NCBI RefSeq assembly: GCF_024611995.1
Contig: NZ_CP102509.1
Coordinates: 248,001-312,000, forward strand
Source of the DNA: Streptomyces sp. NBC_00162
GTDB taxonomy: Bacteria; Actinomycetota; Actinomycetes; Streptomycetales; Streptomycetaceae
Reading direction: 5' to 3'
DNA length: 64,000 bases
The notes beneath the pieces were generated by a model. That model saw nothing but the letters and a program-made list of their open reading frames with translations. It was not told where the DNA came from and searched no databases. The translations under genes were made by a program, and so were the position numbers. The number at the start of each line of letters is the position of its first letter. Position 1 is the first letter of the stretch. This document shows positions 43,972 to 53,342 of this stretch, in pieces.

Positions 43972-44420
43972 GGGGCTTGCCGTCGGCTCCGGCAGTGTAA
44001 CTGAGCGTCACTAAACCCCCTCGGACATCTCTGCGTGTGTGGCCATGGAACCCTCGTCCGGCCCTCGCGCTACCTCATGGCGGCCCCTGTACAACGTCGG
44101 GCGGTGGCGGTTCGAAGAGGAATACCGCAGGTTCGGAATACTGCCTCTCCACCAGTGCTGCTGGAGGAGACCGCCGGCACACGCTCATCGTGGTGAAGAG
44201 GTGGACGAAGGAGCGCGGTGAGGAGACCGTCCTCGCTCATGAGCCTCTGTCAGTGGGCTTCTCGGCACTGTCCGCCAATGCCGCCCGGATTGGCCTGCGG
44301 CAACTGGTTCGTTGAGATGGAGCGGTGTGTGGCTCCGGAGGGGCGCCGCCATCTACGTGTGCGGCTACATCGACGGTCCGTCGCCCGACCGGACTCATGA
44401 CCGGGGCCTGGGGCCCTTCT
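43972..44420. other. stretch with a possible gene fragment
   Basis: No complete gene. Around 44070-44160 one plus-strand frame gives RPLYNVGRWRFEEEYRRFGI LPLHQ-like sequence (split here), which looks like a genuine coding fragment without start or end. The rest shows nothing. Confidence 0.3.
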
Positions 44421-44426
44421 TTCGGA

Positions 44427-44771
44427 TCACACCCCGGCGGCGGTGCCGGAGGCCGGCACCGTGAAGCCGTAGAACTCGTGCCGTTCCCGGCCGTGGTCGT
44501 CCGGGGTCAGCCAGAAGGCGTGGCAGAGGCCGCCGGGCAGAAGCTCGGTGAACCGGGCGGTGAGGCCCGCGCTGCGGACAATGGACCCGTCGCCGCCGAG
44601 GTCGGTTCGCACTTCGACGGGGAGCTGGTCCGGGGAGCGGCTAAGGACGTGGTCCCGGTCCCAGGTGATTTCCAGGACGCGGGTGGTCGTCGGGTGGTGG
44701 CCTACGACAAGGTCGGCAGCTCCTGCCCGGGGGCGCCCTCGGGGCAGCCACTCGCACAGATCTGGCCGCAC
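44427..44771 (-). CDS. hypothetical protein, possibly 5'-truncated
   Basis: 114 residues from GTG 44771. TTTRVLEITWDRDHVLSRSP, then LPVEVRTDLGGDGSIVRS and LLPGGLCHAFWLTPDDHGRE with HEFYGFTVPASG suggest a small beta-rich domain. No clear ribosome site; an IS701 relic begins 43 bases upstream, so the true N-terminus may be missing. Confidence 0.45.
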   Translation of the reverse strand: MRPDLCEWLPRGRPRAGAADLVVGHHPTTTRVLEITWDRDHVLSRSPDQLPVEVRTDLGGDGSIVRSAGLTARFTELLPGGLCHAFWLTPDDHGRERHEFYGFTVPASGTAAGV

Positions 44772-44813
44772 GGTGATCCGAAGGAAACGCCTTAGTACTC
44801 CAGCAGCGTTTCG

Positions 44814-45590
44814 CTATCTGCCCTGGTCAGGAGCGTCGTCGGGAGTGTAGTGGGCTGGTGGGGCGCCGGTGGAGGTCTTGGCCGAGTGCCCCACCAACGA
44901 GTGGAGTCGCCGCTGATAGTGGCAGTGGCGGGCCGTGGCCTGGCGTTGGCGGCGCCAGAGTGACCAGTTCAGCACGTGTGCGCGAAGCGTCCGGCCTGGT
45001 CGGCGGTTCGGGACGAGACGAAACGCCAGGAGCCGGCGGACTTCTGCCACGGTGAGCGGAGCCACGGCGCCGGAACCGTTTCTGCACCCCCTTTGCCGCC
45101 GCGTCGGCCGTCATGACCGCGAGGTAGGCATGGGCGAGCATGGCCAACGTGATGTGTCGATACCAGCCCACATACCGGCGGACCTCGTACTGATCCAGGC
45201 CGCACTCGTTCTTTGCGGCCTGGAAGCACTCCTCGATCTGCCAGCGCATCCCGGCGACCCGCACCAGGTCCTTCACGGACTTATCGAGCGGTGAGTAGGC
45301 GAGGAAGTAGGCGATTTCCTCAGGCTTGTTGATGCTGCGACGGGCCAGTGCCCACCGCCGCCGGACAGGTGCCTGGCCTTGGTGGTCGAAGTCGGTCACT
45401 GTCGGCAGCTCCAGCGCAGCCCAGTGATAGAGCCGAGGCCCTTGGCGCCCTCTCCGCACGAGATCCGCTCCCACACTTCGTCCGGAGCCTGGGCGAAGAG
45501 GTGGTCGATACGCGGACCGAAGACCTGCTGGGACTTGGGCACCGCGAGCACATAGCCCAGTCCTGACTGCTCCAGGGCCACGATCGGGGC
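44814..45590 (-). pseudogene. IS701-family transposase relic
   Basis: N-terminal part lost at about 45590. Three frames in succession give ALEQSGLGYVLAVPKSQQVF, then RWALARRSINKPEEIAYFLA and MRWQIEECFQAAKNECGLDQ (the family's YxxRRYxxWYRHITLAMLAH block follows), then PLTVAEVRRLLAFRLVPN to HYQRRLHSLVGH at the C-terminus. Two indels (about 45440 and 45090). It cuts a monooxygenase gene that lies on the other strand. Confidence 0.82.
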
Positions 45591-45596
45591 TGGCGA

Positions 45597-46225
45597 TCGG
45601 CCCGCGCGGAGCAGCGCTCTACATCGGGTTCCTTGACCCGGTCGGCAACACCGCGCTCGACGCTCCCGAGTTGCGGATGTCGGTCACCACCGGCCCCACC
45701 TACATCTGGGGCGCCATGTTCCCCGAATCCACCAGCACCGATTCCCTGCGCGACCTGCGTGGCGGCGAACTGCAGGCCGCGCTGCTCGGCCGATTCCGCG
45801 AGCGGGGCTGGGCCGAGCACACACTCGAGGTCATCGCCCAAGCCGACCCGCACAGCGTGGCCGGATTCCGCTTCAACGCCGCCTCCACCCGCGCGAAGGA
45901 TCTCGCGCCCTGGCCTGCAGGTCGTATCACCGCACTGGGCGACGCTGTCCACGCCACACCGCCCACCGCCGGAATGGGAGCGGGCGCGGCCATCCGCGAC
46001 GCCGCCAGCCTGCTCACGCACGTCAGCGCCGCCGCCGACGGCACCGCCACCCTCACCGACGCCGTGGACCAATTCGAGGCCGGCATGCGCCAGCGCGGCA
46101 GCGAAGTCCTCACCCTGGCCATGAAGACCGTCCGGTGGATCCTGGCCACAGACACCACACTCGGCGCCGCAGCCACCGTCGTGAGCACCCCGATTCTGGC
46201 CGCAGCCGCCCGGCTACGTCACTGA
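45597..46225 (+). pseudogene. C-terminal part of a FAD-dependent monooxygenase
   Basis: Open from the IS701 relic: ALYIGFLDPVGNTALDAPEL, then TTGPTYIWGAMFPES and the FAD-binding GD motif ITALGDAVHATPPTAGMGAG with AIRDAASLL. About 205 C-terminal residues of a p-hydroxybenzoate-hydroxylase-type enzyme; the N-terminal Rossmann GxGxxG part is missing. Confidence 0.85.
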
Positions 46226-46366
46226 CGAGCCGCGCGACGCCCATGCCCTGCACCCAGAACAAGGGGTCGCGCACGCGCACGGGCCGGTAGCCGGTGGGTC
46301 CAAGCTGGCCTAGGTCGTGTCCGATGGGTCGAGTGACGCTCCCGCTGGGAACTCGTTCCGTGGGAC

Positions 46367-47242
46367 ATGGGGCGGGGAGATCTTTCGGATGAGGAGTGGG
46401 CTCGGCTGGAGCCGCACTTGCCGGCGAATCGCGGGCGGGGTGGACGCTGGCAATGCCACCGTCGGGTCATCAACGGGATTCTGTTCCGGCAGCGGACCGG
46501 TCTCCCCTGGCGGGATCTGCCTCCCTGCTTCGGTAGCTGGAAGACGGTCCACGATCGTCATCGAAGGTGGTCGGCGGACGGCACGTGGGAGAGAATCCAG
46601 CGGGCCGTCCAGGCCGACGCCGATGTCGAGGGCCGGATCGACTGGAGCATGGTCAGCGTCGATTCCACGACCTGCCGCGCTCATCAGCACGGCCTCCACT
46701 CGTGCCCCGAAAGTCCCGGGTCGGCGCAGGAGCCCGGCGCGTCACCGCTCCGATGAGGGCCTGGGACGCTCGCGAGGCGGGCTCACCTGCAAGATCCACC
46801 TCGCCGGGGAAGGTGGGTGCCGCCCGCTCGGGTTTGTCATCACGCCCGGCCAGTGGGGGACGCACCGCAGATGATTCCCGTCCTGGAAGAGATCCGCGTG
46901 CCCCGGCAGGCTGGTGGACGACCACGCACCCGGCCCGACCACGTCGGGGGAGACAAGGCCTATTCGTCACGCCGCAACCGGCGTCACCTGCGCAGACGCC
47001 AGATCAAGCACACGATCCCCGAGCCGAGAGACCAGCGGGCCAACCGCCGGCGCCGCGGCAGCCAAGGCGGCAGACCCACAGGGTTCGACAAGACGATCTA
47101 CCGCCGCCGCAACGAAGTCGAGCGGACCATCAACCGGCTCAAGAACTTCCGGGCCATCGCCACCCGCTTCGACAAGCGGGCGTACGTCTTCTACGGGACG
47201 GTCACCGTGGCCGCGATCCGCCTATGGCTCCGTCCGGAGTGA
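46367..47242 (+). pseudogene. IS5-superfamily transposase, frameshifted twice
   Basis: GRGDLSDEEWARLEPHLPAN to MVSVDSTTCRAHQHG (first Asp) in one frame to about 46730. [18 protein letters not shown] and FVITPGQWG follow in a second, then [35 protein letters not shown] (second Asp) and RRRNEVERTINRLKNF (Glu) in a third from about 46870. It resembles the transposase at 11459. Two indels make it inactive unless assembly errors are involved. Confidence 0.8.
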
Positions 47243-47252
47243 AGTGCCCCGT

Positions 47253-47648
47253 TCAGAGATCCTCGGCACCCGGGTAGTGGTGGCGAAGTTCGCTGAGTAC
47301 GCGCTCGTCGACAGCCCTGACGTCCCACAAGGAGCTGTCGAATTCGGTCAGGACGAGCACCAGCTTGTCCCCGGCGAACCCACGTGCTTCGGCGTCGATC
47401 AACTGGAGGAAGGGTGTCGTCAACGACAACAATGTCAACGTGTCCATGCCGGCGTCGGCGGACCGTCTCTCCATCTCGACACAGCGAGGATCGACGATCT
47501 CGTCGAACTCGACGCACCACGTCAGGTCCAGGCCGAAGCTGCCGAGGCGAACCAGTAGCTCAGCCAGCGTCACGTAGTGCTTTCCGTGCCAGGCAGGAAA
47601 CGTGATCCCCTTCATCCCCGCCTCTGCCTCGGCTGTATCGCGCGCCAT
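47253..47648 (-). CDS. IS-borne accessory gene, hypothetical
   Basis: 131 residues from ATG 47648. GITFPAWHGKHYVTLAELLV, then DLTWCVEFDEIVDPRCVEME, LTLLSLTTPFLQLIDAEARG and KLVLVLTEFDSSLWDVRAVD: an alpha/beta protein, acidic, no membrane segment. Stop lies 10 bases from the transposase stop on the opposite strand. Small size and acidity resemble immunity-type proteins, but no family was recognised. Confidence 0.6.
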   Translation of the reverse strand: MARDTAEAEAGMKGITFPAWHGKHYVTLAELLVRLGSFGLDLTWCVEFDEIVDPRCVEMERRSADAGMDTLTLLSLTTPFLQLIDAEARGFAGDKLVLVLTEFDSSLWDVRAVDERVLSELRHHYPGAEDL

Positions 47649-47820
47649 GCGACCCCCTTCGTTCAGCGAACACTAGGCCACGGCCCTGATCAGCTCACAC
47701 GACCCACCGGACAGCCCCTAGCCCACTTCGGCAGCCCTACCCATAGCCACTGAGACCGGGAGCTGCCACCAGCTGAACCCAAGGCGTGCCACGGCAAACC
47801 AGCCGCGGCACGCCGCACCC

Positions 47821-48240
47821 ATGACTCAACTTCGGTGGAGCTGCGTCGCGGAGTTGAGCCAGAATCCGCACGCGTATACGGGTCCGTCCGCTGTTCGAGG
47901 CCGCGCCGGCCGCTGGCCGGGAGATCAGGGCCCACGCCGCGCGCTGCCGGGTCATCCTCAGGTGTACGAGATGCAGCACCTGGGCCGGGACCCCGCCGAG
48001 CTCACCGCGCTCGCCGACCATCTGTCGGCCCACGGCCTGACGCTGGAGATGATCGCCTGCCCCCCTCGCGGGGATGTATGACCAGTGGTCATGGGCAGCC
48101 GCTGTTCAGCTTCCTCGCCGCGATGGCGGAGACGGAGCGGGAGAACATCCGGGAGTCCACGCTCGAAGGGCTCGACGCCGCGGACCGAAAGGGCAGTGGG
48201 CACCTCACGCAACCTGTCAGACAGTCCCTACTTGCCGGCA
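47821..48240 (+). pseudogene. serine recombinase (resolvase) fragment
   Basis: VYEMQHLGRDPAELTALADH and LSAHGLTLEMI (first frame), then GHGQPLFSFLAAMAETEREN IRE-type sequence with TLEGLDAADRKG in another frame. These are the middle and helix-E blocks of the resolvase catalytic domain. The catalytic Ser region and DNA-binding C-terminus are missing. Relic. Confidence 0.75.
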
Positions 48241-48261
48241 GGCCCCGTCGCCTCCTCGACG

Positions 48262-48458
48262 ATTGGGCGCGGCGAGGATGAGATCGGCCGCGTGGTGCGG
48301 GCAGGCAGGGGCGTGCCACGTCACCGACACAGGAACTCCCCGTCAGCGCTGAGAGTACGCGCCCCACCTGTGGCCGCACTGGCCTGGCAGAAGCCGCAGA
48401 AGACCACCTTCAAGGGGAGCAGGTTCGCCGAAGGGCGGCATCGTGTCGTCGGTTCCAT
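48262..48458 (-). pseudogene. frameshifted zinc-ribbon small protein (paralogue of 57896-58093)
   Basis: From ATG 48458: EPTTRCRPSANLLPLKVVFC, GFCQASAATGGARTLSADGE. The intact paralogue continues with SVMWHTLACPHHAADLIL; here the equivalent (SVTWHAPACPHHAADLIL) is in the next frame after an indel near 48345. Normal stop also lost. Confidence 0.7.
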
Positions 48459-48498
48459 CGTCTGCTCCTGCGGTACCGGCACGGGCGGGACCTCTCAC

Positions 48499-48732
48499 CT
48501 ACCCAGCGCGGCCACACCGCGCCATCACCACTGCCGGCCGTACGACTTCCCTGTACCTCGGCACGGCGGTCATGGGGACGTCCAGGCGCAGGCGTACGAA
48601 GCGCAGCGGATGTCTCCACGCACCTCGGTCGATGGCGGTGTCCGCGCTGGCTTCCGCAACCCGCTCGGGAAGAACCAGCATCAAGTCGTGGGATTCGCGG
48701 CTGTCCCAGGTGACCGTGGATCGTACGCCCAT
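48499..48732 (-). CDS. hypothetical small regulator-like protein (paralogue relic at 58.4 kb)
   Basis: 77 residues from ATG 48732. SRESHDLMLVLPERVAEASA then DTAIDRGAWRHPLRFVRLRL. The block LPERVAEASADTAIDRG recurs at about 58.5 kb (VREPVVEISANTAIDRG) next to the paralogue of the downstream zinc-ribbon gene, so the two form a duplicated two-gene module. No motif recognised. Confidence 0.55.
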   Translation of the reverse strand: MGVRSTVTWDSRESHDLMLVLPERVAEASADTAIDRGAWRHPLRFVRLRLDVPMTAVPRYREVVRPAVVMARCGRAG

Positions 48733-48869
48733 CCAGGATGGTCGGGCCGGCCTGGATGGGGTGGTCAGCGAGAGCGCGGGCGGCGTTGGTTCCAGGGGCG
48801 CTGTGCGGCCGACGGCGCGAAGCGTGCCATTTTGGCCGTAGCGTCCGAGGACGGCCAGGCCGACACATC

Positions 48870-49532
48870 TCAGTCCGTGAGGAAGGCACCTTCGCGGCAG
48901 GCGCGGCAGACGAAGACGTAGCCCAGCTGGCCGCCGAGGTTCATCGCGGTCTGCGAGGAGATCCCTTCCTCCAGATGCGCCGCGAATTCCATCGTGCCGG
49001 CGCAGGAGGGACATGCGGGCAGGCGGTCGTCCTCAAGGTAGGAGGGGCTGCCTGCGAGCGACCCGAGCACTTCGCGCTGCTTCCCGAACCGTTCTTCAGG
49101 TTCCCGCTTCCATCCCGAGCGGGCAAGGTCGTATGCGTCAGGCACGAGTTCGTCGTCGTCATCCTGGTCGTCGTACTCCTCGGGGTCGAGCGTCACGATC
49201 TGGGTACGGATAGCCGAGACGGCGGGCAGCAGCGTCACTCCCGTCTCGGGCACAGCCACCGGCTGCAGCTCCTCCCGGGGAAACAGGTAGACCCCGTTCG
49301 CGCCCGAAGCCGCGTCCCAGAATTCACATGCGCCCGGGTCGTTCTGGCACACGAACACCGACAGGACGCCGTCCTCGACGGGAAGATGGGCGAAGAACTG
49401 CAGCGGCCCTCCACAGAAACAACCGCACATGGGCCACGTGAATCCCGCAGGAGCCAGCGGCACGCCCCCGGTACGCGGGACATCGGAGTCGGCCAAAGCG
49501 GTGCCGTCGTAGATCATCAGAGTTGTCTGCAT
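48870..49532 (-). CDS. DUF1963-like hypothetical protein with two metal-binding Cys pairs
   Basis: 220 residues from ATG 49532. GGVPLAPAGFTWPMCGCFCG, then GPLQFFAHLPVEDGVLSVFV and CQNDPGACEFWD match the early part of DUF1963/YwqG-type proteins. A central acidic loop (EEYDDQDDDDELV) and a C-terminal CPSC..CRAC pair suggest a zinc site. Cytosolic. Role unknown. Confidence 0.75.
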   Translation of the reverse strand: MQTTLMIYDGTALADSDVPRTGGVPLAPAGFTWPMCGCFCGGPLQFFAHLPVEDGVLSVFVCQNDPGACEFWDAASGANGVYLFPREELQPVAVPETGVTLLPAVSAIRTQIVTLDPEEYDDQDDDDELVPDAYDLARSGWKREPEERFGKQREVLGSLAGSPSYLEDDRLPACPSCAGTMEFAAHLEEGISSQTAMNLGGQLGYVFVCRACREGAFLTD

Positions 49533-49847
49533 GGCGACAGGCTACGGGTGGCCAACGACATGACCGGTACGACCGGTCCCGCCATCGGCAGCCTCGTCGA
49601 TCGCCTTCAGCAGGCGCACCGACCACTCCCCGTCCCGCCTTCTGGCGTGCCCGCCCTTGAGAATGCGCGGCGCCCGGCGCTGGCAGAACGGCCTGCGAAC
49701 TCGATCGGAGCGACGTCGTGGCCGAGCTGCTGGGCATAGGCGACGGTATGCATCTGATGGGGGCGCAGGGCACGCTGTCGGTACGAGCGGCTAGGGTCAC
49801 CCCTGGCCGGCGGGCATTGGGGCCCACCGGCGAAGGCAGGAGGACGG
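49533..49847. other. intergenic stretch without a supported gene
   Basis: About 315 bases. One minus-strand frame (LRPHQMHTVAYAQQLGHDVA PIEFAGR-type, split here) may be a gene fragment. No start, end or motif. Confidence 0.3.
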
Positions 49848-50594
49848 ATGATGCCGGCGGGCACGCTGCGGTTCCACGGTCGTGCGGCACAACTCGCCGG
49901 GCTGGACCTGGAGATATCCAAAGAGGCCGAGGCGGTACTGGACCGCTTCGAGTCCGTGCACGGCCACGTTGTGCCCGCGTCGGTGCGCGAGTGGTTCACG
50001 CTGGCACAGGGCGCCGCCGTGCTGAGGAAGTTCAGCAACGACGACATGGTGTACGACGCCGAACGGCTGGGCCGGGAGGAGATCTACTACTGGCCCGAGG
50101 ACAACGGCGACTGGCCCGACGACGTGGACGAACAGGAAGAACGGCCCTTCGACCCGGTCGGCTCCCTCGGTCTGCTGCCGTTCATGGTCGAGAACCAGGG
50201 CGTGTGGGTCATGGCCGTCCGCCTCGACGGCTCCGACGACCCACCGGTGGTGATCTCCTTCGACGACGTGACCCCGTCCGCCGCATGGCAGCCACATGCC
50301 GACCGCTTCTCGGACCTCGTCCACGCCCGGATCTGGGACGCGCCGGTCCACCTTCACGGCAAGCAGCTCGCTCTGCCCGGGGCACCGGAGCCGTCGGCCC
50401 TGCTGGAGGTACTCCGGCAGGACTTCACTCCCGGCCCGCCGACGGTCGACGGCACCCAGCGCCACTCCCGGAACGACGACCGCCAACGGGTGCTGCTGGA
50501 ACAGTGGCGCGGACAATGGCACGCCACCGTGTGGGCGGCCGACGAGGCCGGGCTGGCAGCGCTGACGGCAGCCGTGGATCCCACAACGGACTGA
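49848..50594 (+). CDS. SUKH/SMI1-KNR4-like protein
   Basis: 248 residues from the double ATG at 49848 with GGCAGGAGG 6 bases ahead. The N-terminal half is SMI1/KNR4-like (LDRFESVHGHVVPASVREWF, then GSLGLLPFMVENQGVWVMAV RLDGS). The C-terminal ~90 residues form a further domain (LPGAPEPSALLEVLRQDFTP; WRGQWHATVWAADEAGL). SUKH proteins are often immunity proteins, but a toxin gene is not adjacent. Confidence 0.7.
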   Translation: MMPAGTLRFHGRAAQLAGLDLEISKEAEAVLDRFESVHGHVVPASVREWFTLAQGAAVLRKFSNDDMVYDAERLGREEIYYWPEDNGDWPDDVDEQEERPFDPVGSLGLLPFMVENQGVWVMAVRLDGSDDPPVVISFDDVTPSAAWQPHADRFSDLVHARIWDAPVHLHGKQLALPGAPEPSALLEVLRQDFTPGPPTVDGTQRHSRNDDRQRVLLEQWRGQWHATVWAADEAGLAALTAAVDPTTD

Positions 50595-50682
50595 GTACTG
50601 ATCGCACGGCGGGCATGGGCCGGTGCCCTGCCCGTACAGCCCCGCCGCGCGCGACCCGATCACCACGCGGTCGACCGCGACG

Positions 50683-50714
50683 GGCGCCCGACCAACCCGA
50701 CTGGTCGGGGCGCC
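50683..50714. terminator. hairpin terminator
   Basis: GGCGCCCGACCA and TGGTCGGGGCGCC pair with one bulge around ACCCGAC, 90 bases after the SUKH-like gene. Confidence 0.6.
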
Positions 50715-50780
50715 GACCCGGTCAGCACCCGCCTCCAGACGCGGACGTCCCGCCGAGTGCGGACGCTGTAGTGCGTGCCG

Positions 50781-50905
50781 TTACCAGTCCCGGGCGGCCA
50801 GGAGCAGGACCAGCGCTTTGGAGTAGGTGGTGCCGAGCACGGTGGCCACCGCTTCGGCGGACGTGCCGTCGTCGCGCAGCGCGCAGGCGGTTGGGGTGAG
50901 TCGTG
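50781..50905 (-). pseudogene. C-terminal HTH-like fragment (paralogue of the 59.6 kb gene)
   Basis: CALRDDGTSAEAVATVLGTT and YSKALVLLLAARD match CDGGVSAEAVATGLGITRSK and ALVFLLAARD at 59.56-59.66 kb. Only about 40 residues remain. Confidence 0.7.
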
Positions 50906-51052
50906 GGCTATGCCGGGGGACCGCTGGCCCAAGACCGCTCCACCGATCTCTTCACCATTCAGCGGCGCCGCAACCAATGCCTCTGTGCGGGAATCCCATC
51001 CGGCGCCACGGCCTGCAGGGGAAGAAGGGGCTGCCAGTCCTGGCTGTGCTCG

Positions 51053-51595
51053 TCACCGGTCCCGACGGCCTGTGCTGTCGATCGTCGTGGAAGTGCCGTC
51101 GGCACGTCGGTGGGGGGACCGGCCGGTGTGGGTGGGGGTACCGTGGCAGCGGGCGAGCTCTTGCGTGGCCCGGTGCAGGGCGAGCTCCATGGCGCGGGAT
51201 GTTGTCAGGGCGCCGCTTCCGTCGGGCGGTACAAGCCATCGCAGGTCTCCCCAGCGGCAGTGAGGGGCAGGAGCGGCAATCCATCCTCCCCGGGTGATGT
51301 GGCGGGTGCCGCCACCGACCCAGTTGGCCCCAGGGTCGGGAGGCAGGAAGAAACCGACCTCACGCCGCCGGCCGTCCAGCAGTACAGGGCCGGGACCGAC
51401 GCGAGGAAGGTCGTCGAGCATGTCCGCAGCGCGCAGGCCCAGGCACGCGGGAACGATCAGCACGTCCCATAGACGTCCGGCAGCTAATAGATGGATGCCG
51501 GCGCCGCCGCGGCGGCAGTCGCGCTCGTAGGCTTGCGGATCGTCGGCGGCGGCTGCCAACCACTCCATTGCCTTCGTCCACTGTGTCAGCGCCAT
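51053..51595 (-). CDS. hypothetical protein, possibly Prim-Pol-like N-terminal domain
   Basis: 180 residues from ATG 51595 with AGAGGTTTGTG upstream. ALTQWTKAMEWLAAAADDPQ, then GIHLLAAGRLWDVLIVPACL, VGPGPVLLDGRRREVGFFLP and WVGGGTRHITRGGWIAAPAP. The layout weakly recalls the bifunctional DNA primase/polymerase N-terminal domain found in many small actinobacterial proteins. No catalytic acids can be assigned with certainty. Basic, probably disordered C-terminus. Confidence 0.55.
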   Translation of the reverse strand: MALTQWTKAMEWLAAAADDPQAYERDCRRGGAGIHLLAAGRLWDVLIVPACLGLRAADMLDDLPRVGPGPVLLDGRRREVGFFLPPDPGANWVGGGTRHITRGGWIAAPAPHCRWGDLRWLVPPDGSGALTTSRAMELALHRATQELARCHGTPTHTGRSPHRRADGTSTTIDSTGRRDR

Positions 51596-51655
51596 CACAA
51601 ACCTCTTGTGTGGGCGGGCTTTGTGAGCCCGGTAGTCAACGTCGGGTCCGACCAC

Positions 51656-52025
51656 CCTGGCGCTCTACCGGAAGGCCGGGAAGGGAGGCGGAGGACGGTG
51701 CGTGATGTTTCGGCGCATTCAAGGGGCGGGCATATGTCGAACGCACGCCCAGAACATGCATTCCACGGGGATTGCTCACTGAGCCACGGCCGACGCCCCT
51801 ACCAGCCCGATCTATCCGACCCGCGGTGCAGAAGAGCGGGCGGGCTGGTTTGGTGCAGTTCCCCTATCTGGCGGAGCTGCCCAACATCCGTGGTTTAGCC
51901 GCAACAGTCAGCTCTGGCCAGCGGACACGTTGTACATGTCGGCGACGGCTGAACACGGACCCCTCTGACAGCATCAAAAGTGACCCACGTGGTGATCTTC
52001 ATCCGACTCTGGCCTTGGTGCTCAA
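51656..52025. other. intergenic stretch without a supported gene
   Basis: About 370 bases. Open frames have no motif or ribosome site. Nothing recognised. Confidence 0.35.
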
Positions 52026-52030
52026 GGTCG

Positions 52031-52130
52031 GGAGGGAAACCTGATCCTTGTGGAGGACTGGGCAGAGTCCGCCAGCTTGAGCGGATGCCGATCCGGACGA
52101 TCGCCCCGCCTCTGGGATTTCAAGGAACAC
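52031..52130 (+). pseudogene. N-terminal scrap of an IS21-type transposase
   Basis: LILVEDWAE in one frame, then ERMPIRTIAPPLG in another, as in the VEDWAEIRRLHRAEGMPI start of IS21-type IstA proteins. A hairpin CTGACCA..TGGTCAG at about 52157-52177 follows. Confidence 0.45.
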
Positions 52131-52271
52131 GGTCAGGGAGCGGACAAGCCGAAGCCCCTGACCATCGATGCTGGTCAGAGGCCCTTCTAACTGGCGGTGG
52201 GTCGGACTGGTGGGCCCGCCTGTCCCGGGACCAGGTCGAGGAGCTCTTCGCGGCCGTCATCGAACGGGCAC

Positions 52272-53069
52272 GGGCCGAGGGGGTCGCAGTCCGCGACGAG
52301 CTGGCCAGCGTAAGCGGAGTCGGCCCAGACGATGGTGATTTCGGGGTGCATTAGGCGGAGTCTGAAGAGGGCCTCTTTGGCCGCGTCGCGGTCGGCCATG
52401 TCGGCGGGGGTGACCATGCGGACTTGCTTGTGGGACTTGTTGTGCGCTTGTTTCCAGACGGACAGTTCCTCGCCTTTGCGGCGGCGGTGGGGCATCACCA
52501 GGTGCCTGGGTAGCCGCCGTCGGCGATGGTCGTGGTGTTTCCGACGGCGGCTTTGGCGCCGGATTCCTCCCAGGCCCGGCAGTCGTTGCGGATACCCGGC
52601 AGCGGTCGGCCGACCACCACGACCAAGTGGGTGTCGGCGTCGATGACTACCTGGTGGTTGGTGGAGTAGCGGTAGTTCTTCGACTGCTCGGCGACCTTGT
52701 GATCGCGGGTGGGTACCAAGGTGCCGTCCACGATCAGCACAGTGTCCTTGGCGAACCGCTGGCGGGGCTGCAGGGCGAGCTTCGGTCCGAGGTGGTCGAT
52801 CATCCGGTCAGCGGCCGACTTCGACACCCCGAACAGCGGGGCCAGCTGTCGCATGGTGAGGTTGGTCCCCAGTACGCGGTGACCAGCAGCAGCCGGTCCT
52901 CCAGCGACAGCTTCCACAGTCGGCCCCGGCCGCCGACGTCGGCACCTGAGTTCCTGAGTTGAGTCACCAACTTGCCGAAGTTGCGGGGGCTCAGCCCGGT
53001 GAACGGGTGGCTTTGTTCACGTTCAGCAGCAGCGTTTGTCACCCGGTTTGGGCAGCAGTTGCTGATCAC
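52272..53069 (-). pseudogene. chimeric, frameshifted IS5-superfamily transposase relic
   Basis: FTGLSPRNFGKLVTQLRNSG (53000) and, after an indel near 52880, LTMRQLAPLFGVSKSAADRM, VDGTLVPTRDHKVAEQSKNY and IADGGYPGTW resemble the transposase at 29563. After another indel the piece MPHRRRKGEELSVWKQAHNK SHKQVR-like continues directly into TPADMADRDAAKEALFRLRL and ITIVWADSAYAGQLV, which belong to a different IS5-superfamily transposase. So two relics are joined here. Confidence 0.8.
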
Positions 53070-53113
53070 TGGGCCGGAGAATGTTCACGAGAAATGAAGT
53101 CGGTGCATGAGGA

Positions 53114-53142
53114 CGGCCCGCCGCCCTCCGGGCGGCGGGCCG
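53114..53142. terminator. strong hairpin terminator
   Basis: Perfect 13-base arms CGGCCCGCCGCCC / GGGCGGCGGGCCG with loop TCC. Confidence 0.75.
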
Positions 53143-53296
53143 TCGACTCCCTGGGGCCGTCGTCGAGCGGCTGCCCGACGGCACCGAACACCGCACCAGC
53201 ATTGGATCGGCAACCAGAAAGCTCGCCGCGACCGGCTCGACGCGGCGCAGCTCGCCGCGCTCGCCGACCTCGGTGTGGACTGGGCTGCTGGATAGT
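53143..53296 (+). pseudogene. helicase-associated domain remnant
   Basis: HWIGNQKARRDRLDAAQLAA LADLGVDWA-type sequence (split here) ends at TAG 53296. This is the end of a helicase-associated (HA) repeat, found at the C-terminus of large helicases near Streptomyces chromosome ends and on plasmids. The preceding bases are frame-broken. Confidence 0.65.
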
Positions 53297-53300
53297 GGTG

Positions 53301-53324
53301 GGGGCGGCCCGGGCGGGCCGCCCC
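53301..53324. terminator. hairpin terminator
   Basis: Arms GGGGCGGCCC / GGGCCGCCCC with a 4-base loop, between the HA remnant and the convergent small membrane gene. Confidence 0.7.
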
Positions 53325-53342
53325 ACGCTCAACGCGGTCTGA

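Larger units (their letters stand above)
46313..47718 (+). mobile_element. IS5-superfamily element with accessory gene
   Basis: 1406 bp. Flanks plus ends: left CTAGGTCGTGTCCGATGGGT and complement of right CTAGGGGCTGTCCGGTGGGT, 18 of 22 matching with TA at 46311-46312 and 47719-47720. Holds a frameshifted plus-strand transposase and a convergent minus-strand accessory gene. Confidence 0.7.

Noticed and set aside
47690..48240. Intact resolvase gene downstream of the 46.3-47.7 kb IS, which would make a Tn3-like unit
   Set aside because: The catalytic Ser region and DNA-binding end are missing and the frame is broken; no tnpA of Tn3 type is present.
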